Part shown: positions 1 to 7,324 of the stretch, piece by piece
How positions within the stretch are numbered: position 1 is the stretch's first letter
Layout: every line of letters begins with the position of its first letter
Origin: an uncultured Oscillospiraceae bacterium
Lineage (GTDB): Bacteria > Bacillota > Clostridia > Oscillospirales > Ruminococcaceae
NCBI GenBank assembly: GCA_949299455.1
Contig: CASGAN010000005.1
Span: 80,013-144,012 of the forward strand
Length of the DNA: 64,000 nucleotides
Direction of reading: 5' to 3'
Position numbers and translations under genes: made by a program
The notes under the pieces: generated by a model
Seen by the model: the letters and a program-made list of their open reading frames with translations, nothing else
Database searches by the model: none
Told to the model about the DNA's origin: nothing

Positions 1-184
1 CGATAAGTACACGTTCCGCAGTGCGCAGTCCGATATTCGCGCGTGCCATCATTGCGCTGTCGCCTGTAAATGTGACTTTTCCGTTATGTGCCATGACATT
101 GTCTGCACCCATGCGGCGCAGTTCTCCCGAAAGCACGCTTTCGAGTCCGAACAAACACGGACATACAAACTGATATTGTGTCAT
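1..184 (-). CDS. THUMP-domain class I SAM-dependent RNA methyltransferase, N-terminal part
   Basis: Only the first 61 codons are in the window; the gene runs off the left edge. The visible start (MTQYQFVCPCLFGLESVLSG, then a stretch ending in LRTAERVLI) matches the N-terminus of the RlmL/YpsC group, which carries a THUMP RNA-binding domain followed by a Rossmann methyltransferase and modifies 23S rRNA guanine. The ATG at 184 overlaps the stop of the upstream amidohydrolase gene as ATGA, so the two are probably translationally coupled. The catalytic domain is not visible, so substrate and position of methylation cannot be judged. Confidence 0.75.
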   Translation of the reverse strand, partial: MTQYQFVCPCLFGLESVLSGELRRMGADNVMAHNGKVTFTGDSAMMARANIGLRTAERVLI

Positions 185-1359
185 GTATTTCCTCCGTCTT
201 TTCTGTTTTTCACAACCACGCCGCCGATTACAACCATCGACGGACTTGCGCTCACGGTGAGCGGATCATCCTGGAACACGCAGAAATCCGCATCTTTTCC
301 GGTCTTGAGCGAACCGACACGTGCATCAATGCCTGCAATTTCTGCCGCACGGATGGTGATGCTTTCGAGCGCCGCCTCATGAGAAAGTCCCTCTTTTTCG
401 CAGATCGCCGCAGACAGCGGCAGATACTGAATCGGAATGACCGGATGATCGGTACACACAGCTGCTTGGATTCCATGCTGTGCTAAAATCGCCGCATTTT
501 TGGGCGTGAGTCCTTTTAATTCCGGCTTCGAACGGTCGCAGATAATCGGACCTGTGATAATTTTAGCATCACGTTCAGCGAGCAGATCCGCGATTTTATA
601 CCCTTCTGTCGCATGGACAATGACCGCATCGAGTGAAAACTCTTTTGCAATGCGCAGTGCTGTCATAATATCATCGGCACGGTGTGCGTGCATGAACGCT
701 TTCATCTCACCTTTGAGCACCGGAATGAGTGCTTCGCATTTTTCATCAAATTCCGGCTCGTCCAGCTCATCATCTTCTTCGGCGCGGCGAATATCTTCGA
801 TATAGTTGCGCGCCTTCTGCAGCTGTTTGCGAATGAGCGCCGCAGTTGCCATGCGTGTCATCGGCGACATATTTTTCGCGTTATACGAAACCTTCGGATT
901 TTCACCGAATGCAAATTTCATACCGACCGGATCGGCAAACGCCATTTCTTCCATACAGCGGCCGTATGTTTTCATTGCCAGCCACTGACCGCCGATCGGA
1001 TTTGCCGAGCCTGGGCCGGTCAATACCGTTGTCACACCGGCATCCACTGCTTCCGCAAAGCAGTCGTCCAAAAAGTTGACTGCATCAATCGCACGCATCT
1101 GCGGTGTGAGCGGATGTGTTTCCTCGTTGACATCCTCGCCCTCAAAGCCCAAGCCGTCCTCGCAGATGCCGATATGACAATGCGCGTCAATAAATCCCGG
1201 ATACACGCTCGCACCGTTTAAATCGACTGCATCGGCTTTAATCTGAGAAAGACTGTCCATCGGTCCGACCGACTCAATCACCGAGCCGTTTGTGGTCAGA
1301 TAGCCGTCTTCAAAGACCTCGCCTTCCATTGTATGAATTACGCCATGAATGAACTGCAT
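181..1359 (-). CDS. Amidohydrolase family protein (imidazolonepropionase-like)
   Basis: A 392-residue metal-dependent hydrolase of the amidohydrolase superfamily. It has the usual composite N-terminal beta domain, then the metal motif HxH in DAHCHIG near residue 60, further histidines in FMHAHRADD and VIVHATEGY, and the late catalytic aspartate in AVCTDHPVIP. This set fits the imidazolonepropionase-like branch that hydrolyses cyclic amides or dipeptide-like substrates. There are no histidine-degradation genes nearby, so the substrate is unknown. Start ATG is preceded by GGCGGAGGAACCATAC. It lies 29 nt after the LD-carboxypeptidase gene and overlaps the next gene by 4 nt. Confidence 0.85.
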   Translation of the reverse strand: MQFIHGVIHTMEGEVFEDGYLTTNGSVIESVGPMDSLSQIKADAVDLNGASVYPGFIDAHCHIGICEDGLGFEGEDVNEETHPLTPQMRAIDAVNFLDDCFAEAVDAGVTTVLTGPGSANPIGGQWLAMKTYGRCMEEMAFADPVGMKFAFGENPKVSYNAKNMSPMTRMATAALIRKQLQKARNYIEDIRRAEEDDELDEPEFDEKCEALIPVLKGEMKAFMHAHRADDIMTALRIAKEFSLDAVIVHATEGYKIADLLAERDAKIITGPIICDRSKPELKGLTPKNAAILAQHGIQAAVCTDHPVIPIQYLPLSAAICEKEGLSHEAALESITIRAAEIAGIDARVGSLKTGKDADFCVFQDDPLTVSASPSMVVIGGVVVKNRKDGGNT

Positions 1360-1388
1360 GTATGGTTCCTCCGCCTATTTTTTCGTTG

Positions 1389-2300
1389 TTATAATGGTAT
1401 TATATCATAATCCGGATGATGTGAAAACTGCAAATACGAAGCTTTTTGCGCATCCATCGATACCGAAATTCCGATCGGCAGTGCGTGTGAATCACTGCCA
1501 TGTCCGACCGTTTTCGTTTTCGCAATCGGAAGCCGCTTATTCTGCACAACTTCCATCAGCAGCTGCTGCGGTGCATCCTCACCGCACACAGATTCAAGCT
1601 CCGTAAACGTCCCGAGCAGCACGCCGTTCACCTTCGAAAACACCTCCATACACAAAAGCTGATCAAAATACGCACGGATGCGGTTTTCTCCGCCGCTTCT
1701 CGATTCCAAAAACAGCACAGCATCGCTGCACGCCGGAAAATAAGGCGTGCCTGCAAGCTTTAACAAACAGCGGATGTTTCCGCCGATCAACGTGCCGTTC
1801 ATAGATTCTCCCTGCACGAACTGCCATACCGGTGAAAAAAGCGGATCGCTGTTTCCCTGCAAAAATGTTAAAAACCGTACTGCCTGCATATCTGCGTGCT
1901 TCCCAATCAAGTTCTTGACCGAATAGAGCACTGAAGCAGTTCCAGCTTTTCGATATACTGCGTTGAGCAATGCAGTCAGATCACTGTACCCGAATATTGG
2001 TTTCGGATGCTCTGCAAAGAGCGAAAAATCAAGATATGGTAAAATTCCGTTTGCAAGATCACCGCCGGAGATATCGAATATCGCCGAAATATCGGGATCT
2101 TCGATCATTCGCATCAATTCATCCGCTTTCGCTTTCATTGCATTTTTTCCGCGCAATTCGGATACAAACATTGCACTGCTCAGCACCGGTGTAATGCCGA
2201 GTGAAGAGAGCACCTCGCAGAGTAATTTCGTCTGCGGCAAAAAAGAATCCGGCAACGGATCGGAACAGCAAACAATCCCCGCTTTTTTCCATCGTTTCAT
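1389..2300 (-). CDS. LD-carboxypeptidase, S66 serine peptidase family (LdcA/MccF-like)
   Basis: A 303-residue protein of peptidase family S66, whose members cleave L,D-bonds in murein tetrapeptides (LdcA) or inactivate microcin C7 (MccF). The nucleophile serine sits in IFGYSDLTALL near residue 116. The glutamate of the Ser-Glu-His triad is likely that in AVLFLESRSGGENR and the histidine that in KTVGHGSDSHALPIG near the C-terminus. No signal peptide is seen, so it is probably a cytoplasmic murein-recycling enzyme. Start ATG follows AAAGGATGGCATGCA. It is 47 nt downstream of the lipoprotein gene, which may supply the imported peptides. Confidence 0.88.
   Translation of the reverse strand: MKRWKKAGIVCCSDPLPDSFLPQTKLLCEVLSSLGITPVLSSAMFVSELRGKNAMKAKADELMRMIEDPDISAIFDISGGDLANGILPYLDFSLFAEHPKPIFGYSDLTALLNAVYRKAGTASVLYSVKNLIGKHADMQAVRFLTFLQGNSDPLFSPVWQFVQGESMNGTLIGGNIRCLLKLAGTPYFPACSDAVLFLESRSGGENRIRAYFDQLLCMEVFSKVNGVLLGTFTELESVCGEDAPQQLLMEVVQNKRLPIAKTKTVGHGSDSHALPIGISVSMDAQKASYLQFSHHPDYDIIPL
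1399..1427 (-). promoter_or_regulatory. Possible sigma-A promoter (extended -10) before the amidohydrolase
   Basis: On the minus strand TTTTCA (1427-1422), 17 bp, TATAAT (1404-1399), with TGA just before the -10, i.e. an extended -10. It lies at the 3' end of the LD-carboxypeptidase gene and could give the amidohydrolase and methyltransferase an internal start. The -35 is weak. Confidence 0.4.
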
Positions 2301-2347
2301 TGCATGCCATCCTTTCTTCGCCGGATTTTATGTGTGCGACAAATACT

Positions 2348-3970
2348 TCATGCGGATGGTGTTGTTTTCATAAAGTGCACAACACCGGTCTGTTTTAAAT
2401 ATACCAATCCTTCTGTGGTTTTCTTCGTGACAAATGATTTCGACTGCCACATCATCGGTAAAAATACATTGTCAGAAAGGAGCTGCTCTTCTGCTTGTCG
2501 GCACAGCGCGAGCGCCTGACCGGATTGATCTGCACTGTTTGCCTCGCTTAAAAGCGCATCGAACGACATATTCTGATAGCCGCTTGTATTGTTTGCGGCT
2601 GTCGAAGCATATGACGACAAATATGTGAGTGCATTATTATCGGACGAAGTTAAACAGACAACCGCCAGATCGTAGTCACCGTTTTTGAGTTTTTGCGTAT
2701 ATTCTTTCTGCGGCAGCGACTCAACACTTAAAAATAGGGATAAATCACGCTGTAAGATCTGAGAAATGTCCGAAAAATAAGAAGCAACATCCACCGTATC
2801 CGATTCACACACAAGAAGCTTTGCCCCTGTGATGCTGTTTTTCGAAAGTTCCGACAATCCCTTTTGATACGCTGTATATGCAGCGGCAGGATCAATAGTG
2901 TCCGTTTTTTGGAGCGGTTCATACATTTTTCCAAACAGCATCGCATCTTCCGGAATGATCGTATTCGTTGCCGTAAGATAAGAAGGAAGCTTCGACTGAT
3001 AAACAGCACGGTCAAAGCACAGCGAGACTGCTTGCCGGATTGATGCATTTGCAAACGGTCCGTCCGCAGTCTGAAATTGAATGCCCCATACAGCATCCTT
3101 CATCTGGATCATTCGATATTCCGATTCATCCAGCACCTGCGCATCCTGACCGCTTACAAATACACCGTTCACAATATCATCAGACAGCCGTTCCAAATCG
3201 GAAGCATCATCTTTTTGCGGAATACGAAGCCGAACCGTATCAGCAAATACGATTTCCGGTGCATGATAATACGCATTTTTATCCAATCGAATCTGTGTTG
3301 TTTCGTCCCAGGAACCGATCCGATACATTCCGTTTGAACGTACTGTCGTTCTGTTTAATCCGTATCTTCCGTTTGTAGATTCAAAAAATTCCCGGTTGCA
3401 CGGCATTGCGTATGTTGTTGCAAGCAGACTTTCGAAATAATCAGTCGGTGTTTCCAGTTCGATCACAAGCGTTTTTTCGTCAATCGCCCGCACACCAATC
3501 GTTTCGGGTGCCATGGTTCCCGCGTGAATCTCAGAAGCATTCTTAATGCAGTAAAAGCGCTCTGCCGCAGGTGATTTCGTCTGCGGTGAGAGCAGCCGCT
3601 CGAATGCAAATACAAAATCATCTGCTGTCACAGGTACCGTTTGTTCCTGTTTGTCCTCATTCAAATATGTCCAGACTGCATCTTCCCGGATGGTAAACGT
3701 ATATCTTTTTTGATCGGCCGAAATCTCCGGTTCCTTTTCCGCAATGCCCAATACCGGCGTTCCGGTTTCATCAAATCGATATAAGCCTTCCATTGTCGCA
3801 TATAATACAGTAAACGCCGACGGCGATGATGCACTTTGGGGATCTAAATTTGTCGGATTCGCCTGCAAGCCATACGAAAGCACAACAGGTTCAGAAGAAT
3901 CGCTGCACGAGCAAAAGCAAATTGCCAAACACAGCGCCAAAACAAACGCAAAAATGCGCTTCACCGACAT
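2348..3970 (-). CDS. ABC transporter substrate-binding lipoprotein, oligopeptide type (SBP_bac_5)
   Basis: A 540-residue extracytoplasmic solute-binding protein of the OppA/DppA family. A lipoprotein signal peptide (MSVKRIFAFVLALCLAICFC) ends in a lipobox with lipidated cysteine near residue 20-22. The mature start (PVVLSYGLQANPTNLDPQSA) and the YATMEGLYRFDETG segment are typical of family 5. ATG at 3970 was chosen over an upstream in-frame TTG because it gives a clean signal peptide and directly follows GAGGAG. No permease or ATPase gene is adjacent, so it is an orphan binding protein, perhaps feeding the next-door LD-carboxypeptidase with cell-wall peptides. Confidence 0.87.
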   Translation of the reverse strand: MSVKRIFAFVLALCLAICFCSCSDSSEPVVLSYGLQANPTNLDPQSASSPSAFTVLYATMEGLYRFDETGTPVLGIAEKEPEISADQKRYTFTIREDAVWTYLNEDKQEQTVPVTADDFVFAFERLLSPQTKSPAAERFYCIKNASEIHAGTMAPETIGVRAIDEKTLVIELETPTDYFESLLATTYAMPCNREFFESTNGRYGLNRTTVRSNGMYRIGSWDETTQIRLDKNAYYHAPEIVFADTVRLRIPQKDDASDLERLSDDIVNGVFVSGQDAQVLDESEYRMIQMKDAVWGIQFQTADGPFANASIRQAVSLCFDRAVYQSKLPSYLTATNTIIPEDAMLFGKMYEPLQKTDTIDPAAAYTAYQKGLSELSKNSITGAKLLVCESDTVDVASYFSDISQILQRDLSLFLSVESLPQKEYTQKLKNGDYDLAVVCLTSSDNNALTYLSSYASTAANNTSGYQNMSFDALLSEANSADQSGQALALCRQAEEQLLSDNVFLPMMWQSKSFVTKKTTEGLVYLKQTGVVHFMKTTPSA

Positions 3971-4002
3971 CTCCTCCTCTTTTTCATAAGATACCAATAT
4001 TT

Positions 4003-4031
4003 ATGATATCATCCGTACACGCAAATAGCAA
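4003..4031 (-). promoter_or_regulatory. Sigma-A-type promoter of the lipoprotein gene
   Basis: On the minus strand TTGCTA (4031-4026), 17 bp spacer, TATCAT (4008-4003), with TGA before the -10. It sits 33 nt upstream of the lipoprotein ATG, between it and nrdG. Confidence 0.55.
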
Positions 4032-4082
4032 TGAATTTTTCGTAAATGATCTGAGGAGTCTGTGCTTTTTTCTAAAATTCTA

Positions 4083-4592
4083 TCAAAGTGCAAGCAATAC
4101 CGGCTTGTTTTGTGCAAGAGACGCCGCAACATCAAGCACGCGCTGATTTTCACTGCCGCGAAACGGCAGCGTCAAATTCCGCTGTTCCATCAAAAACCGT
4201 CCGTCTACCAACACATCACAAACAGAAAGCAGTTCCTTTGCAAACGGGATTTTTCCACTTATAAGTTCTTCAAATGTATAGCCAGAATACGCCCACACAT
4301 TTTTACCGAGTGCTTTGACTTTCTTTGCAAATTCAAACAGTGCCTCAGCTTGACAAAACGGTTCGCCGCCCGAAAGTGTAACGCCGCATTGCAGCGGATC
4401 TTCCTTGAGCTTTTCGACCAGTCGGTCGACGCTGTCTTCATAGCCTGCCGAAAAATCATGCGTCTGCGGATTATGGCATCCCGGACAATGATGCGGACAT
4501 CCCTGCACAAACACCGTCATGCGAATTCCTTTTCCATCCACAATCGAATCGGTCACAACACCGCTTAACCGCAGTTTTTTTGTTTGTTCCAT
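4083..4592 (-). CDS. nrdG: Anaerobic ribonucleotide reductase activating enzyme NrdG
   Basis: A 169-residue radical SAM activase that installs the glycyl radical on the class III ribonucleotide reductase. The 4Fe-4S motif CX3CX2C is C32, C36, C39 in VQGCPHHCPGCHNPQ; the SAM-binding GGEP motif follows in VTLSGGEPFCQ. ATG at 4592 is preceded by GAAGGGAGAAACGAAT; an upstream in-frame TTG lacks a site. It is the last gene of the nrdD locus, separated from the small glycyl-radical-like ORF by a strong hairpin that should lower its expression relative to nrdD. Confidence 0.95.
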   Translation of the reverse strand: MEQTKKLRLSGVVTDSIVDGKGIRMTVFVQGCPHHCPGCHNPQTHDFSAGYEDSVDRLVEKLKEDPLQCGVTLSGGEPFCQAEALFEFAKKVKALGKNVWAYSGYTFEELISGKIPFAKELLSVCDVLVDGRFLMEQRNLTLPFRGSENQRVLDVAASLAQNKPVLLAL

Positions 4593-4615
4593 ATTCGTTT
4601 CTCCCTTCAAAACAA

Positions 4616-4638
4616 AATCCCTCCGTCTGGGAGGGATT
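4616..4638 (-). terminator. Hairpin between the small NrdD-like ORF and nrdG (terminator or attenuator)
   Basis: A perfect 9-bp stem (AATCCCTCC with GGAGGGATT) and a 5-nt loop, followed on the minus strand by TTGTTTTG. It lies 8 nt after the small ORF and 24 nt before nrdG, so partial termination is likely. Confidence 0.65.
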
Positions 4639-4645
4639 CTGCCAA

Positions 4646-4807
4646 TTAAACACTGTGTTTTACACGGTCTTTTTCTTCTGCACGTTTTCCGTTGTTGAAA
4701 CGATCCAATGTGCCGACGAGATAGCCGGTGATTCTGCGGATGCGTTCAAATCCAACACCGTTTCCAACTTCTTTGCATACTGCCTTGTTTTCATTTGTCT
4801 CCATCAT
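4646..4807 (-). CDS. Small protein with NrdD C-terminal glycyl-radical motif (detached segment)
   Basis: A 53-residue ORF whose C-terminal half, GVGFERIRRITGYLVGTLD followed by RFNNGKRAEEKDRVKHSV, resembles the extreme C-terminus of full-length NrdD proteins, where an RR-x-x-GYL sequence carries the radical glycine (here G28). It has its own ribosome binding site (GAGAGGAG) 11 nt before the ATG and begins 37 nt after the nrdD stop, so it is a separate protein and not a sequencing frameshift of a few bases. By inference it is the detached radical domain of the reductase, comparable in idea to the YfiD/GrcA spare part of pyruvate formate-lyase. Confidence 0.8.
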   Translation of the reverse strand: MMETNENKAVCKEVGNGVGFERIRRITGYLVGTLDRFNNGKRAEEKDRVKHSV

Positions 4808-4844
4808 AAGTAATACTCCTCTCTTGATCCATTCAATAGCTTAT

Positions 4845-7124
4845 TTATTCACAACCACAAAAATGCGGCATATTTGGATACTGTCTGCGAAGTTCACGCA
4901 GTTTTTCGACACTGACACCTTCGCCTTCGCGTCTGCCGCAGCGCGGGCAGACATCGTTGATCACGCCGGTATATCCGCAAACCGGATCGCGGTCAACCGG
5001 GTGATTCACGGAACCATAGCCGATTCCGATTTCTTTCATATAACGAACCACCTGTTCAAATGCTTCCAGGTTGTTCAGCGGATCGCCGTCCAGCTCAACA
5101 TAGCTGATATGACCGCCGTTTGTCAGTGCATGATACGGTGCTTCTTTTTTGAGCTTTTCAAACGCACTGATCGGGAAGTATACCGGAATGTGGAACGAGT
5201 TTGTATAATAGTCGCGGTCCGTTACACCCGGAATCTCGCCGTAGCGTTTGCGGTCAATGCGGACAAAACGTCCGGAAAGACCCTCTGCCGGCGTTGCAAT
5301 GACAGAGAAGTTTAAGTGAGTTTCTTCTGCCTTTTTGTCCATGAAATCACGCATGAAACCGATGATTTTAAGACCCAGTTCCTGTGCACGTTCACTCTGG
5401 CCGTGATGCTCGCCCGTCAGCGCAACGAGTGTTTCTGCCAGCCCGATGAAGCCAACGGTCAATGTACCGTGTTTGAGCACTTCACCGACTGTATCATCAA
5501 TACCCAGTTTATCAGAATCGAGCCAAATCCCCTGTCCCATCAAGAACGGGAAGTTACGCACACGTTTCTGGCTTTGAATCCGCAGACGATGCAAAAGCTG
5601 ATCGGATACAATCTGAAGCTTCTGCTCAAGCATTTCAAAGAACCGGTCAATGTCACCATGTGCTTCAATGCCAAGACGCGGCAGGTTGATTGAAGTAAAG
5701 CTCAGGTTTCCGCGGCCGCAGGTTACTTCGCGTGACGGATCATATGCGTTTGCCATAACACGAGTACGGCATCCCATGTATGCCACTTCGGAGTTGTAAT
5801 CACCCGGTTTATAGTACTGCTTGTTAAACGGCGCATCCAAAAACGAGAAATTCGGGAAAAGACGTTTTGCGGAAACACGCATCGAAAGCTTGAACAAGTC
5901 ATAGTTCGGATCTTCCGGATTGTAGTTGATGCCTTCTTTGACTTTGAAAATATGAATCGGGAAAATCGGTGTTTCACCGTTTCCGAGACCTTTTTCCGTT
6001 GCAAGCAGCAGGTTTTTCATTGCCATGCGGCCTTCCGGCGATACGTCAGTACCGTAGTTTAAGGAACTGAACGGAATCTGCGCGCCGGCACGGGAATGCA
6101 TCGTATTCAGGTTGTGAACGAGTGCCTCCATCGCCTGGAATGTTGCTTTGTCAGTTTCCTCATATGCCTGCGATGCTGCAAATTTCTGCACGCGATCAGC
6201 CAGCACCTCATCCTGCGCAAGTGCCAGAACATGCGGCGCCTCTGCGTCCTGATAGCCGTTATCGTTTGCTAAAACAGGAACAAGACCGGTTTCTTCTTCC
6301 ACTGTCGAAAGAATGCGTTTTGCTTCCTCTTCTGCATGCTCCACATCGCACAAAAGCATCAGCGCTTTTGCAAGGTTTGCACGATACAATTTTCTATATG
6401 TTTTGGAAACGCCCGGCGCCATACCAAAATCAAAGTTCGGAATGCTCTGTCCGCCGTGCTGATCGTTCTGGTTCGACTGAATTGCAATACAAGCAAGCGC
6501 TGCATAGCTGCGGACATCCTGTGGCTCACGCAGATAGCCGTGGCCGGTGCAGAATCCGTCGCGGAACAGTTTCAAAATATCGATCTGGCAGCAGGTTGTT
6601 GTCAGCGTATAAAAGTCCATATCGTGAATATGGATGTCGCCGACAGCATGTGCCTGTGCATGAACCGGATCGAGCACATACAGCTCGTAAAACCGTTTTG
6701 CACCCTCGGAACCATAGCGAAGCATCGTTCCCATTGCGGTATCGCCGTCAATGTTCGCATTTTCACGTTTGATATCGACTTCGCACGCCGATTTAAACGT
6801 CAGATCCTCATAAACCTTCATGAGCTTTGTGTTCATATCGCGCGCCCGTGTGCGCTCTGCACGATACAGGATATACTGTTTTGCGGTCTGAGAGTGACCG
6901 GTTTCAATCAAAATTTTCTCTACTGCATCCTGTACCTGTTCAACAGTCGGATTGGTTGTTTTTAAGACATTTTCAACATAATCGCACACGCGGTATGCAA
7001 GTGTCAGCGACTCCTCATAATTGCTGCCGCCTACAGCCTGTGCTGCTTTGAAAATGGCATTTGCAATTTTTTCATAAGTAAACGGAACGGTGCGTCCGTC
7101 GCGCTTTGTGATCGTGGTAATCAT
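4845..7124 (-). CDS. nrdD: Anaerobic ribonucleoside-triphosphate reductase NrdD, catalytic part
   Basis: A 759-residue class III ribonucleotide reductase that makes dNTPs from NTPs without oxygen. An N-terminal ATP-cone (from ITKRDGRTVPFTYEKIANAI to about residue 95) is the allosteric module; the ten-stranded barrel follows (HIHDMDFYTLTTTCCQ, AGAQIPFSSLNYGTD). The C-terminus has a cysteine-rich zinc-site-like part: C716 in PVCGYTG, C726/C729 in VCPRCG, and C756/C758 just before the stop. The segment beyond, with the RRxxGYL radical motif, is missing here and appears on the next small ORF. ATG follows AAAAGGATGGGAACAA. A consensus promoter with NrdR boxes lies upstream. Confidence 0.95.
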   Translation of the reverse strand: MITTITKRDGRTVPFTYEKIANAIFKAAQAVGGSNYEESLTLAYRVCDYVENVLKTTNPTVEQVQDAVEKILIETGHSQTAKQYILYRAERTRARDMNTKLMKVYEDLTFKSACEVDIKRENANIDGDTAMGTMLRYGSEGAKRFYELYVLDPVHAQAHAVGDIHIHDMDFYTLTTTCCQIDILKLFRDGFCTGHGYLREPQDVRSYAALACIAIQSNQNDQHGGQSIPNFDFGMAPGVSKTYRKLYRANLAKALMLLCDVEHAEEEAKRILSTVEEETGLVPVLANDNGYQDAEAPHVLALAQDEVLADRVQKFAASQAYEETDKATFQAMEALVHNLNTMHSRAGAQIPFSSLNYGTDVSPEGRMAMKNLLLATEKGLGNGETPIFPIHIFKVKEGINYNPEDPNYDLFKLSMRVSAKRLFPNFSFLDAPFNKQYYKPGDYNSEVAYMGCRTRVMANAYDPSREVTCGRGNLSFTSINLPRLGIEAHGDIDRFFEMLEQKLQIVSDQLLHRLRIQSQKRVRNFPFLMGQGIWLDSDKLGIDDTVGEVLKHGTLTVGFIGLAETLVALTGEHHGQSERAQELGLKIIGFMRDFMDKKAEETHLNFSVIATPAEGLSGRFVRIDRKRYGEIPGVTDRDYYTNSFHIPVYFPISAFEKLKKEAPYHALTNGGHISYVELDGDPLNNLEAFEQVVRYMKEIGIGYGSVNHPVDRDPVCGYTGVINDVCPRCGRREGEGVSVEKLRELRRQYPNMPHFCGCE

Positions 7125-7169
7125 TTGTTCCCATCCTTTTGTTCCCTATTTTTATGTGCTGTATCAAAA

Positions 7170-7185
7170 CCACAACATCTTGTGT
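7170..7185. promoter_or_regulatory. NrdR box 1 (proximal to nrdD)
   Basis: CCACAACATCTTGTGT matches the NrdR operator consensus ACACWATATMTWGTGT at 14 of 16 positions. It starts exactly 32 bp from the second box, the three-turn spacing known for paired NrdR sites, and lies just downstream of the predicted transcription start of nrdD. Confidence 0.75.
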
Positions 7186-7201
7186 TCTATCGCGATCTGT
7201 T

Positions 7202-7217
7202 ATTCATTATATAGTGT
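7202..7217. promoter_or_regulatory. NrdR box 2 overlapping the nrdD -10
   Basis: ATTCATTATATAGTGT matches the NrdR consensus at 13 of 16 positions and fully covers the -10 hexamer of the nrdD promoter, so bound NrdR would block RNA polymerase. Confidence 0.7.
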
Positions 7218-7234
7218 CGCATCTCATTTGTCAA
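7206..7234 (-). promoter_or_regulatory. Consensus sigma-A promoter of nrdD
   Basis: On the minus strand TTGACA (7234-7229), 17 bp, TATAAT (7211-7206): both hexamers are perfect and spacing is optimal. It is embedded in the NrdR operator pair, suggesting a strong promoter under repression. Confidence 0.85.
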
Positions 7235-7265
7235 CCGGTAAAATATTAAAAAAACGCACAAAGAA

Positions 7266-7303
7266 ACACCGGAAATTTCTACGACACAAGAAAGTTCCGG
7301 TGT
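7266..7303 (-). terminator. Intrinsic terminator after the pseudokinase gene
   Basis: On the minus strand ACACCGGAA and TTTCCGGTGT pair around a ~19-nt loop, followed after a short run by TTTTTTT. It separates the pseudokinase gene from nrdD. Confidence 0.6.
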
Positions 7304-7324
7304 TGTGAGCTCTTCCTCTGGCTT

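Noticed and set aside
4977..4991. VCGYTG in NrdD (around residues 715-720) as the glycyl-radical site
   Set aside because: Considered, but the context (single Cys followed by CPRC and by a CGC end) matches the zinc region, and a better radical motif is present on the small ORF. Kept as an alternative, not as the main call.
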